Shown in pieces: positions 34,799-44,353 of a stretch of DNA of 64,000 bases. The notes under the pieces were generated by a model. That model had not been told where the DNA came from. It saw only the letters and a list, made by a program, of their open reading frames with translations, and ran no database searches. The DNA is from Actibacterium sp. 188UL27-1. Its GTDB lineage: Bacteria; Pseudomonadota; Alphaproteobacteria; Rhodobacterales; Rhodobacteraceae. The position numbers and the translations under genes were made by a program. Every line of letters begins with the position of its first letter. The first letter of the stretch is position 1. The DNA lies in the NCBI RefSeq assembly GCF_016901225.1, contig NZ_JAFEUL010000001.1, positions 424,773 through 488,772 on the forward strand. Reading direction: 5' to 3'.

Positions 34799-36361
34799 AT
34801 GACCAACCGATCCCCCAACCGCGTGTTGATCTTTGACACGACCCTGCGCGATGGCGAACAAAGCCCCGGTGCCACCATGACCCATGATGAGAAATTGGAG
34901 ATTGCCGGCCTGCTTGATGAGATGGGCGTTGATATCATCGAAGCCGGGTTCCCCATTGCAAGCGAGGGTGACTTCAACGCGGTGAAAGAGATCGCAGAGC
35001 GCGCACAAAATGCGGTTATCTGTGGCTTGGCCCGGGCAAATACCAATGACATTGATCGGTGTTGGGAGGCGGTCAAGCACGCCAAAAATCCACGGATCCA
35101 TACGTTTATCGGCACTTCCCCTTTGCATCGCGCCATTCCGAACCTGAACCAAGATGAGATGGCAGAGCGCATTCACGCCACAGTCACCCACGCCCGGAAC
35201 CTGTGTGACAACGTGCAGTGGTCACCCATGGATGCGACCCGGACCGAAGACGATTATCTGTGTCGGGTGATCGAGATCGCGATCAAAGCCGGGGCCACCA
35301 CGATCAATATTCCCGATACGGTGGGCTATACGGCCCCGCGCGAAAGTGCCGACCTGATCCGCCTGTTGATCGAACGGGTTCCGGGTGCGGATGAGGTGGT
35401 TTTTGCCACCCATTGCCACAATGATCTGGGCATGGCGACGGCCAACTCCCTGGCCGCGGTAGAGGCTGGCGCGCGCCAGGTTGAATGCACGATCAACGGG
35501 TTGGGGGAGCGCGCCGGCAACACCGCGCTTGAAGAGGTCGTCATGGCCTTGAAGGTACGCAACGATATCATGCCCTTTGGTACGGGGATCGATGCCACCA
35601 AGATCATGAATATCAGCCGCCGCGTAGCCAGCGTCTCGGGCTTCCCGGTGCAGTTCAACAAGGCGATTGTCGGCAAGAATGCCTTTGCCCATGAAAGCGG
35701 GATCCACCAGGATGGCATGCTAAAAAATGCCGAAACGTTCGAGATCATGCGCCCCGAAGACGTAGGCCTGACCGAGACCAATATCGTCATGGGGAAACAT
35801 TCCGGTCGGGCCGCCTTGCGATCAAAGCTGAGCGACCTGGGTTATGACTTGGGCGACAATCAATTGCGGGATGTCTTCGTCCGTTTCAAAGCCCTGGCTG
35901 ATCGAAAGAAGGAGATCTATGACGACGATCTGGTCGCCTTGATGCGTGACACGGGCGGGGGCGAAGAACGGCTGCAGATCAAGTTCTTGCGGGTGATTTG
36001 CGGAACCGAGGCCCCGCAATCCGCAGATTTGACCATGACGATTGATGGGGAGGATCGGCAGACCACGGCGACAGGTGACGGACCTGTTGATGCGGCCTTC
36101 AATGCGGTGAAGCAACTCTTTCCTCACGAGGCGAAGTTGCAGCTTTATCAAGTGCACGCGGTGACCGAGGGCACAGATGCGCAAGCCACCGTCAGTGTCC
36201 GGATGGAGGAGGAGGGTCGCATCGTGAACGGCCAATCTGCCGATACCGACACTGTTGTTGCCTCGGCCAAGGCCTATGTCGCGGCGCTGAACCGCCTGAT
36301 TGTGCGGCGCGAGAAAACGGGAAGCGATACACCCGAGATCAGTTATAAAGACGTGTCCTGA
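34799..36361 (+). CDS. leuA: 2-isopropylmalate synthase
   Basis: A 520-residue enzyme making 2-isopropylmalate from acetyl-CoA and 2-oxoisovalerate, the first committed step to leucine. The N-terminal motif is FDTTLRDGEQSPGAT (about 12-26), the metal-binding HCHNDLG is near 205, and GINGLGERAGN-type sequence (CTINGLGERAGNTALEE) follows. The regulatory LeuA dimer domain, about 395-505, mediates leucine feedback. Length matches the long bacterial form. A Leu-rich leader peptide lies upstream. Confidence 0.96.
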   Translation: MTNRSPNRVLIFDTTLRDGEQSPGATMTHDEKLEIAGLLDEMGVDIIEAGFPIASEGDFNAVKEIAERAQNAVICGLARANTNDIDRCWEAVKHAKNPRIHTFIGTSPLHRAIPNLNQDEMAERIHATVTHARNLCDNVQWSPMDATRTEDDYLCRVIEIAIKAGATTINIPDTVGYTAPRESADLIRLLIERVPGADEVVFATHCHNDLGMATANSLAAVEAGARQVECTINGLGERAGNTALEEVVMALKVRNDIMPFGTGIDATKIMNISRRVASVSGFPVQFNKAIVGKNAFAHESGIHQDGMLKNAETFEIMRPEDVGLTETNIVMGKHSGRAALRSKLSDLGYDLGDNQLRDVFVRFKALADRKKEIYDDDLVALMRDTGGGEERLQIKFLRVICGTEAPQSADLTMTIDGEDRQTTATGDGPVDAAFNAVKQLFPHEAKLQLYQVHAVTEGTDAQATVSVRMEEEGRIVNGQSADTDTVVASAKAYVAALNRLIVRREKTGSDTPEISYKDVS

Positions 36362-36821
36362 ACAGGTGGGCGGGTCATCAGGCCCGCCCCAACAATGACC
36401 AGCCCTTACCAGACCCTGGCGCTGTTCGACGGTGATGGCTAACGATCCAAGCACAGACAGCCGCTTTGCACCACCAGTCCGGAATGTCGCGACGGCCGAT
36501 CTGATGGCGCATCGTATCACAAGGCGCGAAACCTATTTACCCCAGATGCTGATACTCAATCCGGTTCGCTCAAAACAATGCGACGCCGTGGAGGATGAGC
36601 CATCGAAAACAGAGCCGTACATCCACCATGAAAATCTGCGTATGCGGCCCGCTTGGACCGAAAAACATCAACCTGCGCTTCAGGAGGTGCTGAATGATGG
36701 TGCTACGAAAACACTGATGGAATGACCGCTTTTGATCCGCACGTCAGGGGTACGCGTGTCGGATCTGTGCGCAGAGTGTTGGTCGCGGACTGGCGGTCTT
36801 TGTTGCGGGCGTGGCGTCCGG
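36362..36821. other. 460-base gap after leuA
   Basis: It begins with a hairpin GGGCGGG / CCCGCCC (36368-36389) without a U tract, a likely end of the leuA transcript. A 97-codon plus-strand frame (36432-36725) has no recognisable motif and mixed codon use, so I do not call it a gene. Another imperfect stem, GATCCGCAC / GTGtCGGATC, lies at 36734-36765, before the lldD 3' end. Nothing else is seen. Confidence 0.5.
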
Positions 36822-37991
36822 TCAGTTTTCTTTCCAGCGGCCTTCGAAATCTTCGGGAATAAGCAGGATGTCGTGGTCCAGATCTTCGACATGGCGGCGG
36901 CCACACAGGGCCATCGTGATATCCAACTCTTTGCGGATTGTCTCAAGGGCGGCGGTCACCCCCTTTTGGCCCATGGCCCCCAGACCATGGATATAGGCGC
37001 GGCCGATCATGGTGCCCTTGGCGCCCATGGCCATGGCTTTCAGCACGTCCTGCCCAGAGCGGATGCCGCTATCCAGCAGCACTTCGACCTGATCGCCGAC
37101 AGCGTCCATGATCGAAGGCAAGGCGCGGATGGAACTGAGCGCGCCGTCCAATTGCCGCCCGCCATGGTTTGATACGACGATGGCATCTGCCCCCAGTTTT
37201 GCGGCCATCCGGGCGTCTTCGGCATCCAGAATGCCCTTCAGGATGACTTTGCCATCCCATTTCTCCATCAACTTGGCGACCTTGTTCCAATCGAGCGCTG
37301 GGTCGAATTGCTCCGCCGTCCAGGCATGAAGGGACGAGGGATCTTTGACGTTTGCGACATGGCCGATGATGTTGCCAAAAAAGCGGCGCTTGGTCCCCAG
37401 CATCTCCATCCCCCAACCCCATTTCGTGGCCAGGTCGGCGATCACGGGCAGGGTGAATTTTGGCGGTGCGGTCAAACCGTTTTTCAGGTCCTTGTGGCGT
37501 TGGCCGAGGATCTGCAGATCCAGCGTGATCACCAGTGCGGAACATCCGGCATCCTTGGCGCGCTGGATCAGCCGGTCCGTATAGTCTTCGTCCTTCATGG
37601 TGTAGAGTTGAAACCAGAAGGGGGCGGTGGTTTTTCCCGCCACATCCTCGATCGAGCAGATGGACATCGTGGACAGTGTGAAAGGCACGCCGAACTTCTC
37701 CGCCGCCTTTGCGGCGAGGATTTCACCATCCGCGTGCTGCATGCCGGTGAGGCCAACGGGGGCCAGCGCAACCGGTATCGAGACGTCGTGCCCCACCATC
37801 GTCGTCGCCGTGGAACGGTTGGTCATGTCCACCGCCACACGCTGACGCAGGCGGATTTTGTCAAAGTCAGACGTGTTCTCCCGAAACGTCTGCTCGGTCC
37901 AGCTGCCGCTTTCACAATAGTCGTAGAACATCTTGGGGACGCGGCGCTTATGCATGCGCTTGAGATCGTCGATGGTGGTGATGACGGGCAT
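36822..37991 (-). CDS. lldD: FMN-dependent L-lactate dehydrogenase / alpha-hydroxyacid oxidase
   Basis: A 389-residue TIM-barrel flavoenzyme. The catalytic His and FMN-contact Arg lie in SNHGGRQLDGA (about 278-288); the phosphate-binding IGRAYIHGLGA follows near 330. LQLYTMKD-type sequence (FWFQLYTMKDEDYT) is at about 125. It oxidises L-lactate or a related 2-hydroxyacid, passing electrons to quinone. Start preceded by GGGACG. Divergent from the nitroreductase-like gene across a 142-base region. Confidence 0.9.
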   Translation of the reverse strand: MPVITTIDDLKRMHKRRVPKMFYDYCESGSWTEQTFRENTSDFDKIRLRQRVAVDMTNRSTATTMVGHDVSIPVALAPVGLTGMQHADGEILAAKAAEKFGVPFTLSTMSICSIEDVAGKTTAPFWFQLYTMKDEDYTDRLIQRAKDAGCSALVITLDLQILGQRHKDLKNGLTAPPKFTLPVIADLATKWGWGMEMLGTKRRFFGNIIGHVANVKDPSSLHAWTAEQFDPALDWNKVAKLMEKWDGKVILKGILDAEDARMAAKLGADAIVVSNHGGRQLDGALSSIRALPSIMDAVGDQVEVLLDSGIRSGQDVLKAMAMGAKGTMIGRAYIHGLGAMGQKGVTAALETIRKELDITMALCGRRHVEDLDHDILLIPEDFEGRWKEN

Positions 37992-38083
37992 GGCAGCGTC
38001 CCTTTTTCGTCGGATTGGTTAGGTTCTATGACCAATACGACCGTTTGGAGGCAAATGCAAAGGGATCCCCAGCTTGATTTAAG

Positions 38084-38115
38084 TTCTATATCGTACTAAT
38101 TGATGCGATATGAAA
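38084..38115. promoter_or_regulatory. Palindromic operator upstream of the nitroreductase/marR operon
   Basis: TTCTATATCG (38084-38093) and CGATATGAAA (38106-38115) match as an inverted repeat in 8 of 10 positions, with a 12-base spacer. It ends 5 bases before the AAGGAG of the downstream gene. It is a plausible site for the MarR regulator encoded in the same operon; regulator identity is inferred. Confidence 0.5.
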
Positions 38116-38133
38116 TTTATAAGGAGATCTGAA

Positions 38134-39252
38134 ATGCCTCTCTCTCGTCGAAAAACATTGGCCTTGATTGGCGGCGGAACGCTGTTTGCGGCAGCGGCCG
38201 GTGCCGGGACCTTTATCGGGACACGGACACCTCTCAAGGCGCTGGCACCGTGGGATATGGCGGGCAGTTATGGGGATGCGCGGCTTGGGGCATTGTCCTA
38301 TGCGTTGCTTGCGCCGAACCCGCATAACCGGCAGCCTTGGCTGGCCGAATTACAGGGTGAGGACACCGTGATCCTGCACCGCGACCCGGACCGTGATCTG
38401 CCGGTGACCGATCCGTTCGCGCGGCAATTGACCATCGGGATGGGGTGTTTTCTGGGGCTGATGGACATGGCGGCGGGGCAGCAGGGCCTTGCGGTGGAAA
38501 CCCAACTGTTCCCAGAGGGCGAGGATGGCCCTGTCGCCATCTGCCGGTTTGGGGCTGGCGGCCAACCCGATCCGCTCTTCGCCCATGTGATGGAGCGGCG
38601 CAGCCATAAAGAAGCGTTTGAAGCGCGGCCCGTATCAAAGGATGCGACCGCGGCGCTGGCGCTCCATGCGCGGATCGTGACGGAGCGTGCCGAGGTCGAG
38701 ACATTGCGGCGGATCGGTGTTGCGGCCTGGCAGACAGAGGCCGCAACCAAACAGGCCTGGCAGGAAAGCATTGATTTGCTGCGAATCGGCAAGGCCGAGA
38801 TCAATGCCCAACCCGATGGCATTGATGCCGGTGGGGCAATGCTGGAAAGCCTGGCTGCCGTCGGTCTGTTCACGCGAGAGGCGGCTGCCGACCTGAACAA
38901 TCCCGGTACAAAGGGCGTGATCGAAGAGACGACGGATGCGATCACCGGCGCGCCTGCATTTGCGGTCCAAGTCAGCGACAGCAATACGCGCATTGATCAG
39001 ATCGGGGTTGGGCGTGAGTGGTTGCGGCTGAACCTCGCGGCTACGGGGGCCGGGTTGGCATTGCGGCCCATCAGCCAGGCTTTGCAGGAATATCCGGAAA
39101 TGGCCGAGATCTATGCCGAGATACATCAGGTTTGTGCGCCCGACGGCGGGACCGTTCAAATGCTGGGGCTGCTGGGCTACGGTACACGCACGCCGCGCAC
39201 CCCGCGTTGGCCCTTGGAGACCCGTTTGCTGAATGGCCGAAACCTCACCTGA
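38134..39252 (+). CDS. Tat-exported Acg-type nitroreductase-family protein
   Basis: A 372-residue protein with a twin-arginine signal (MPLSRRKTLALIGGG followed by a hydrophobic stretch to about 28). The body has the divergent nitroreductase pattern of the Acg family: YALLAPNPHNRQPW near residue 55, HVMERRSHKEAFEARPV in the middle and a C-terminal GLLGYGTRTPRTPRWPL. It probably binds FMN; such proteins may sequester flavin or reduce an unknown substrate. The ATG lies 7 bases after AAGGAG. Its 3' end overlaps the marR gene by 20 bases. Confidence 0.85.
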   Translation: MPLSRRKTLALIGGGTLFAAAAGAGTFIGTRTPLKALAPWDMAGSYGDARLGALSYALLAPNPHNRQPWLAELQGEDTVILHRDPDRDLPVTDPFARQLTIGMGCFLGLMDMAAGQQGLAVETQLFPEGEDGPVAICRFGAGGQPDPLFAHVMERRSHKEAFEARPVSKDATAALALHARIVTERAEVETLRRIGVAAWQTEAATKQAWQESIDLLRIGKAEINAQPDGIDAGGAMLESLAAVGLFTREAAADLNNPGTKGVIEETTDAITGAPAFAVQVSDSNTRIDQIGVGREWLRLNLAATGAGLALRPISQALQEYPEMAEIYAEIHQVCAPDGGTVQMLGLLGYGTRTPRTPRWPLETRLLNGRNLT

Positions 39253-39712
39253 TGACGCGTTGCCGCTGTATTTTCGGCTGTTCAATGAGATCGGGATCAT
39301 TGAACAGCTCAGCCGGGCGTTGTTAGAGGCGCAGCTGCCCGCGGGCATGCTGGTGTCGCATTTCTCGGTCCTGAACCATCTGATCCGGGTCAAGGACGGG
39401 CGCACGCCGCTGGAACTGGCGCGCGCCTTTCAGATGCCCAAGACAACAATGACTCACACGCTGGGCGGCTTGCATAAGCACCAACTGGTGGAAACCCGGC
39501 CAAACCCCGAGGACAAGCGCAGCAAATGCATCTGGATCACCGATGCGGGACGGGCCTTTCGCGAGGATGCCATTGCCGCCATGGCCCCTGATATGGGGGA
39601 ATTGGCCGCGCATATGGAAGCTGGGATCGCGCAGGATCTGGTGTCCAAGCTGACCGATTTACGTATTTACCTGGATGAAAGTAGGATCGCGAAGACGCGA
39701 TTGCGGGAATGA
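39233..39712 (+). CDS. MarR-family transcriptional regulator
   Basis: A 159-residue winged-helix repressor. The recognition region is RTPLELARAFQMPKTTMTHTLGGLHKHQLVE and the wing is RPNPEDKRSKCIWITDAGR. Helical dimerisation segments flank it. It overlaps the nitroreductase-like gene by 20 bases, so they are coexpressed, and it probably regulates that operon through the palindrome at 38084-38115. Its stop is directly next to the convergent trpA stop. Confidence 0.92.
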   Translation: MAETSPDDALPLYFRLFNEIGIIEQLSRALLEAQLPAGMLVSHFSVLNHLIRVKDGRTPLELARAFQMPKTTMTHTLGGLHKHQLVETRPNPEDKRSKCIWITDAGRAFREDAIAAMAPDMGELAAHMEAGIAQDLVSKLTDLRIYLDESRIAKTRLRE

Positions 39713-40519
39713 TCATGCTATCCGGATCTCGGCGCTGTGCGCGCCGTCGGCGAGGGATCTGACAAAATCCAGAACCTCGGCCACCGGTTTGCCTGAAGCC
39801 AGTTCCGATACAATGGCGGAGCCGACCACGCAACCATCTGCCACGCTGGCAATGTCCTTGGCATTCTCGGGTGTGCGGATGCCGAAGCCCACGATAACGG
39901 GCAGGTCGGTGGCTGCCTTGAGGCGAGCCACATCCGGGGCAACGTCGGAAGACTGCGCGGCGGCCGCACCGGTAATGCCAGTGATCGACACGTAATAAAC
40001 AAAGCCGGACGTGTTTTGCAGCACGGTGGGCAGGCGATTGTCATCTGTGGTCGGGGTGGCCAGGCGTATGAAGTTGAGGCCTGCCTTCTGGGTGGGCAGG
40101 CACAGCTCATCATCCTCTTCCGGTGGCAGGTCCACGATAATGAGGCCGTCAATGCCAGCATCCCTGGCCTGGGTCAGGAAAGTGTCGACCCCCCGCGAGA
40201 AGATCGGATTGTAATAGCCCATCAGCACGATTGGTGTGGTCTGGTCGGTGGCGCGAAAGGTACGGGTCAGTTCTAGCGTTCGATCCAGCGTCATGCCTCC
40301 CGCCAGCGCGCGTTGGCCCGCCAGTTGGATCGTCTCGCCATCGGCCATGGGATCGGTGAAGGGCAGGCCAAGTTCGATGATGTCGACTCCGGCGTCGGGC
40401 AGGCCTTTGACCAGTTCAAGGGATGTTTCGTAGTCTGGATCGCCCGCCATGACATAGGAGACGAATGCCTTTTGCCCGGCGGCAGTGAGGCGTTCGAAAG
40501 TTTGGTCGATCCGGGTCAT
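39713..40519 (-). CDS. trpA: Tryptophan synthase alpha subunit
   Basis: A 268-residue TIM-barrel enzyme cleaving indole-3-glycerol phosphate to indole. The catalytic Glu is in [16 protein letters not shown] (about 46-61), the catalytic Asp in IIVDLPPEE, and the phosphate-binding sequences GITGAA and [10 protein letters not shown] are present. GGAG lies 6-7 bases before the ATG. No trpB is adjacent, so the gene is separated from the rest of the pathway, as in many Rhodobacteraceae. Confidence 0.96.
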   Translation of the reverse strand: MTRIDQTFERLTAAGQKAFVSYVMAGDPDYETSLELVKGLPDAGVDIIELGLPFTDPMADGETIQLAGQRALAGGMTLDRTLELTRTFRATDQTTPIVLMGYYNPIFSRGVDTFLTQARDAGIDGLIIVDLPPEEDDELCLPTQKAGLNFIRLATPTTDDNRLPTVLQNTSGFVYYVSITGITGAAAAQSSDVAPDVARLKAATDLPVIVGFGIRTPENAKDIASVADGCVVGSAIVSELASGKPVAEVLDFVRSLADGAHSAEIRIA

Positions 40520-40726
40520 GGGCGGCTCCTGCAACATGCTGGCACGTGATGTGCCGAACTTGGCCGCCAAAGGCAATGGGGCAGCGGTGATCCAACGGCG
40601 CGCCCTGCCGGGCGCATCACATGCTTTGCCCTTTGCGCCCTGCCACACCGTATCACCGGTTTGGATGCTTGCGGGTTTTGGGGTGCCGGTCTATGGAGCG
40701 CCGATGTTTTCGCAAGGAGCGGCGTG

Positions 40727-41824
40727 ATGGGGTTCAAGACCGGTATCGTGGGTTTGCCGAATGTGGGCAAGTCAACCCTGTTCAACGCGCTGACCCGGAC
40801 TGCGGCCGCGCAGGCGGCGAACTTTCCCTTTTGCACCATCGAGCCTAATGTAGGTGAGGTGGCCGTGCCGGATGGACGGCTGGAGGCCCTGGCCGAGATT
40901 GCCAGCTCAAAACAGATCATTCCGGCGCGAATGACCTTTGTGGATATTGCCGGGCTGGTGAAGGGTGCGAGCAAGGGGGAAGGTCTGGGCAACCAGTTTC
41001 TGGCCAATATCCGGGAATGCGACGCCATTGCCCATGTGGTGCGGTGTTTTGAGGATGACGATGTGACCCATGTGGATGGGCGCGTGGATCCGGTCGCCGA
41101 TGCCCAGACGATTGAGACCGAGTTGATGTTGGCCGATATCGAAAGCATCGAGAAACGGTTGCAGAATATTGTGCGCAAAGTGCGTGGTGGCGACAAGGAG
41201 GCCGTCATCCAGGAGCGGCTGATGAAGGATGCCCTGGCCGTGTTGAACGAGGCGCAACCCGCAAGGGTGGTTGAGGTCGCCGATGATGATCGCAAAGCCT
41301 GGGACATGCTGCAGCTGCTGACGACCAAACCGATCCTTTATGTTTGCAATGTGGGTGAGGCCGAGGCCGCGGATGGCAATGACCATTCCGCCGCGATTGC
41401 TGCGATGGCGGCGGAGCAGGGCGCAGGCAGTGTCATCGCCTCGGCCCAGATCGAAGAAGAGATCAGCCAACTGGAAGTGGAAGAAGCTGCGGAGTTTCTA
41501 GAGGAACTGGGGTTGGAGGAGGCTGGTCTGGACCGGGTGATCCGCGCAGGTTACGCCTTGTTGGGGCTGGAGACCTATTTCACCGTGGGCCCGAAAGAGG
41601 CCCGCGCCTGGACTGTCCCCGCGGGGACACGCGCGCCACAGGCTGCGGGTGTGATCCATGGTGACTTTGAGAAAGGGTTCATCCGGGCCGAAACCATTGC
41701 CTATGACGACTTTGTTGCGCTGCGAGGGGAGCAAGGCGCCAAGGATGCGGGCAAGATGCGGGTTGAAGGCAAAGCCTACACCGTGAAGGACGGGGATGTG
41801 CTGCATTTCTTGTTCAATACCTGA
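40727..41824 (+). CDS. ychF: Ribosome-binding ATPase YchF (Obg family)
   Basis: A 365-residue P-loop protein. G1 is GLPNVGKST (about 8-16), switch I is FCTIEPN, G3 is DIAGLV and the G4-like NVGE replaces NKxD, which explains the ATP preference of the family. A coiled-coil insertion (about 130-165) and C-terminal TGS domain (about 280-363) are present. AAGGAG lies 6-7 bases before the ATG. Housekeeping role at the ribosome and in stress response. Confidence 0.97.
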   Translation: MGFKTGIVGLPNVGKSTLFNALTRTAAAQAANFPFCTIEPNVGEVAVPDGRLEALAEIASSKQIIPARMTFVDIAGLVKGASKGEGLGNQFLANIRECDAIAHVVRCFEDDDVTHVDGRVDPVADAQTIETELMLADIESIEKRLQNIVRKVRGGDKEAVIQERLMKDALAVLNEAQPARVVEVADDDRKAWDMLQLLTTKPILYVCNVGEAEAADGNDHSAAIAAMAAEQGAGSVIASAQIEEEISQLEVEEAAEFLEELGLEEAGLDRVIRAGYALLGLETYFTVGPKEARAWTVPAGTRAPQAAGVIHGDFEKGFIRAETIAYDDFVALRGEQGAKDAGKMRVEGKAYTVKDGDVLHFLFNT

Positions 41825-41947
41825 GCCAGGAAGTTCGGATCGCTGGCGCGATCCGATCGCTTGCGGGCCAGCCATCGGCGCCGTGGGCGCCTCTACCGCG
41901 GTACTTTAATCAACAGAACGCCTGATTTGATGCGCTTGCGGTTAAGG

Positions 41948-44227
41948 TCAGCCGTAATGGGCCACAGGGGTGCCGGCCAGGGCGCTCATATTGTAGAGGC
42001 CGCGGGCGGTGATGGAGGGCGTCACGACATGGGCGCGGTTGCCCATGCCCATCAGGATCGGGCCGACCTCCAACCCATCGGCTTTCATTTTCAGGATGTT
42101 GCGCACGCCCGAGGCGGCATCGGTTGAGCTGAAGACCAGCACATTGGCGGGGCCGTCGAACCGGCCATCGGGCAACAGGCGGGAGCGGATCTTGGGGTCA
42201 AGCGCGCTGTCGACATGCATTTCCCCTTCATAACAGAAATCGCGATCCCGGGCATCGAGCAGCGCCATGGCAGCGCGCATACTGTCGCCGGACCGCGAGG
42301 CGAGGTTTCCGAACTGGGAATGGGAGCAGAGCGCGATGCGCGGCTCCAGCCCGAAGCGGCGCACATGGCGGGCGGCCCCGATAACCGTTTCGGCGATCTG
42401 TTCTGGGGTTGGTTCTGCATGGACATAGGTATCTGCGATGAAAAGCGGACCATCCGGCAGGATGACAAGGCTGAGGGCGCCAATGGGATCCAGTTCCTGT
42501 GTTGAGAGCACCTGGCGGACATAATTCAGGTGCCACAGAAACTGCCCGAACGTACCACATATCAGGCTATCGGCTTCCTGGCGGTGGACCATCACGGCAC
42601 CGATGGCGGTGGTATTGGTGCGCATGATGGCGCGGGCCAGATCGGGGGTGACGCCGCGGCGGGCCATCAACGCGTGATAGGTTTGCCAATATTCCCGATA
42701 CCGTGGGTCATTTTCGGGGTTCACCAGCTCAAAATGCGTATCGGGCCGGATCGTCAGGCCAAGCTCCTTGCAGCGTTCTTCAACGACAGGGGGGCGACCG
42801 ATCAGGATGGGTTGGTCCGTGCTTTCATCCAACATGGATTGGGCGGCCCGCAAGACCCGTTCATCCTCCCCTTCTGCGAAGACGATCTTGCGTTCGGCGG
42901 TTGAGGCGGCTTCGAAAACGGGGCGCATCAGAAGCGCGGATTTGAAAACCGAGCGGTCGAGCTTGTCCTTATAGGCGCGGATATCCGGCAGGGTTTGCGT
43001 GGCCACACCGCTTTCCATCGCCGCTTTGGCGACGGCGCTGGCCACGACACCGACAAGGCGCGGATCGAAGGGTTTGGGGATCAGATAGTCGGGGCCAAAG
43101 GTCATCTGTTCGCCTTGATAGGCGGCGGCGGCTTCGGCGGATGTGGTGGCGCGGGCCAAGGCGGCGATGCCTTCGATACAGCCCAGTTTCATGGCATCGT
43201 TGATCTCGGTCGCACCCACATCAAGGGCGCCGCGGAAGATGAACGGAAAGCACAGCACGTTATTGACCTGGTTGGGATAGTCGCTGCGACCGGTGGCGAT
43301 GATGGCGTCTGGGGCCACTGCGCGAACATCCTCCGGCAGGATCTCGGGCGTTGGGTTCGCCAGTGCAAAGACGATGGGCTGCTTGGCCATTTTCGCGACC
43401 ATGTCCTGGGTCAGTACGCGGGGGCCGGAGAGGCCGAGGAACAGGTCTGCTCCTTCTATGACCTCGTCCAGGGTGCGTTTGTCGGATGGCTGGGCATAGT
43501 CAGCTTTTTGCGGGTTCATATCTTCGGTGCGACCTTCATAGACCAGACCGTGGATGTCGCAGAGCCAGACATTTTGGCGCTTCACGCCCAGTTTGAGTAG
43601 CATGTTGAGGCAGGCGATCCCCGCAGCCCCACCACCGGTGGAGACGACCTTGATATCGCTGAAATCCTTGCCCGTGACGCGCAATGCGTTTGTGGCAGCA
43701 GCGCCCACGACGATGGCGGTGCCATGCTGGTCGTCGTGGAAGACGGGTATGTTCATTCGTTCGCGGCACAGTTTCTCAACAATGAAGCAGTCCGGCGCCT
43801 TGATATCTTCGAGGTTGATCGCGCCGAATGTGGGTTCCAGCGCGCAGACGATATCGGCGAGTTTCTCGGGGTCCGTCTCGTTCAACTCAATGTCGAAACA
43901 ATCGATGTCGGCGAATTTCTTGAACAGGACGGCCTTGCCCTCCATCACCGGTTTTGAGGCCAGCGCACCGATATTTCCAAGGCCTAGAACGGCGGAGCCA
44001 TTGGTGACCACAGCAACCAAATTGCCCCGCCCGGTGTAGCGGGCAGCATCGGCCGGGGTCCGGGCAATCTCCATACAGGCATCGGCCACACCGGGTGAAT
44101 AGGCCAAGGCCAGGTCCAGACCATTGGCCAGCGGTTTGGTCGCGCGCACCTCCAGTTTTCCGGGGCGGGGATGGGCGTGATAGTCTAGCGCGGGCGTGCT
44201 GGCTGCCCCGTTATTCGTATCCGTCAT
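41948..44227 (-). CDS. maeB: NADP-dependent malic enzyme with phosphotransacetylase-like domain
   Basis: A 759-residue fusion. The malic enzyme half (about 1-425) has LALAYSPGVADAC, FHDDQHGTAIV and VVSTGGGAAGIACLNML as malate/metal and NADP motifs. The rest (about 440-759) is a PTA_PTB domain (VFAEGEDERVLRAAQ, IGRPPVVEERC, TNTTAIGAVMVHRQEADSLICG), which in this family is regulatory and binds acetyl-CoA. It converts malate to pyruvate plus NADPH. Monocistronic, divergent from the VOC-cupin gene. Confidence 0.95.
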   Translation of the reverse strand: MTDTNNGAASTPALDYHAHPRPGKLEVRATKPLANGLDLALAYSPGVADACMEIARTPADAARYTGRGNLVAVVTNGSAVLGLGNIGALASKPVMEGKAVLFKKFADIDCFDIELNETDPEKLADIVCALEPTFGAINLEDIKAPDCFIVEKLCRERMNIPVFHDDQHGTAIVVGAAATNALRVTGKDFSDIKVVSTGGGAAGIACLNMLLKLGVKRQNVWLCDIHGLVYEGRTEDMNPQKADYAQPSDKRTLDEVIEGADLFLGLSGPRVLTQDMVAKMAKQPIVFALANPTPEILPEDVRAVAPDAIIATGRSDYPNQVNNVLCFPFIFRGALDVGATEINDAMKLGCIEGIAALARATTSAEAAAAYQGEQMTFGPDYLIPKPFDPRLVGVVASAVAKAAMESGVATQTLPDIRAYKDKLDRSVFKSALLMRPVFEAASTAERKIVFAEGEDERVLRAAQSMLDESTDQPILIGRPPVVEERCKELGLTIRPDTHFELVNPENDPRYREYWQTYHALMARRGVTPDLARAIMRTNTTAIGAVMVHRQEADSLICGTFGQFLWHLNYVRQVLSTQELDPIGALSLVILPDGPLFIADTYVHAEPTPEQIAETVIGAARHVRRFGLEPRIALCSHSQFGNLASRSGDSMRAAMALLDARDRDFCYEGEMHVDSALDPKIRSRLLPDGRFDGPANVLVFSSTDAASGVRNILKMKADGLEVGPILMGMGNRAHVVTPSITARGLYNMSALAGTPVAHYG

Positions 44228-44353
44228 ATGTCCCTCCCCAGGATTGTTTAGCGTTAAACTATTTTTTTGGGCCGTTCTGGCGCGTGCCCGTCTGCCCTAC
44301 CTTGCAAAACTGACAGCGCAAGCACAATCTCCGCTTGGAAAAGGAAAAATCCG

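Noticed and set aside
36432-36725. 97-codon plus-strand frame after leuA
   Set aside because: No ribosome site, no motif, mixed codon use; reported only as part of the gap.
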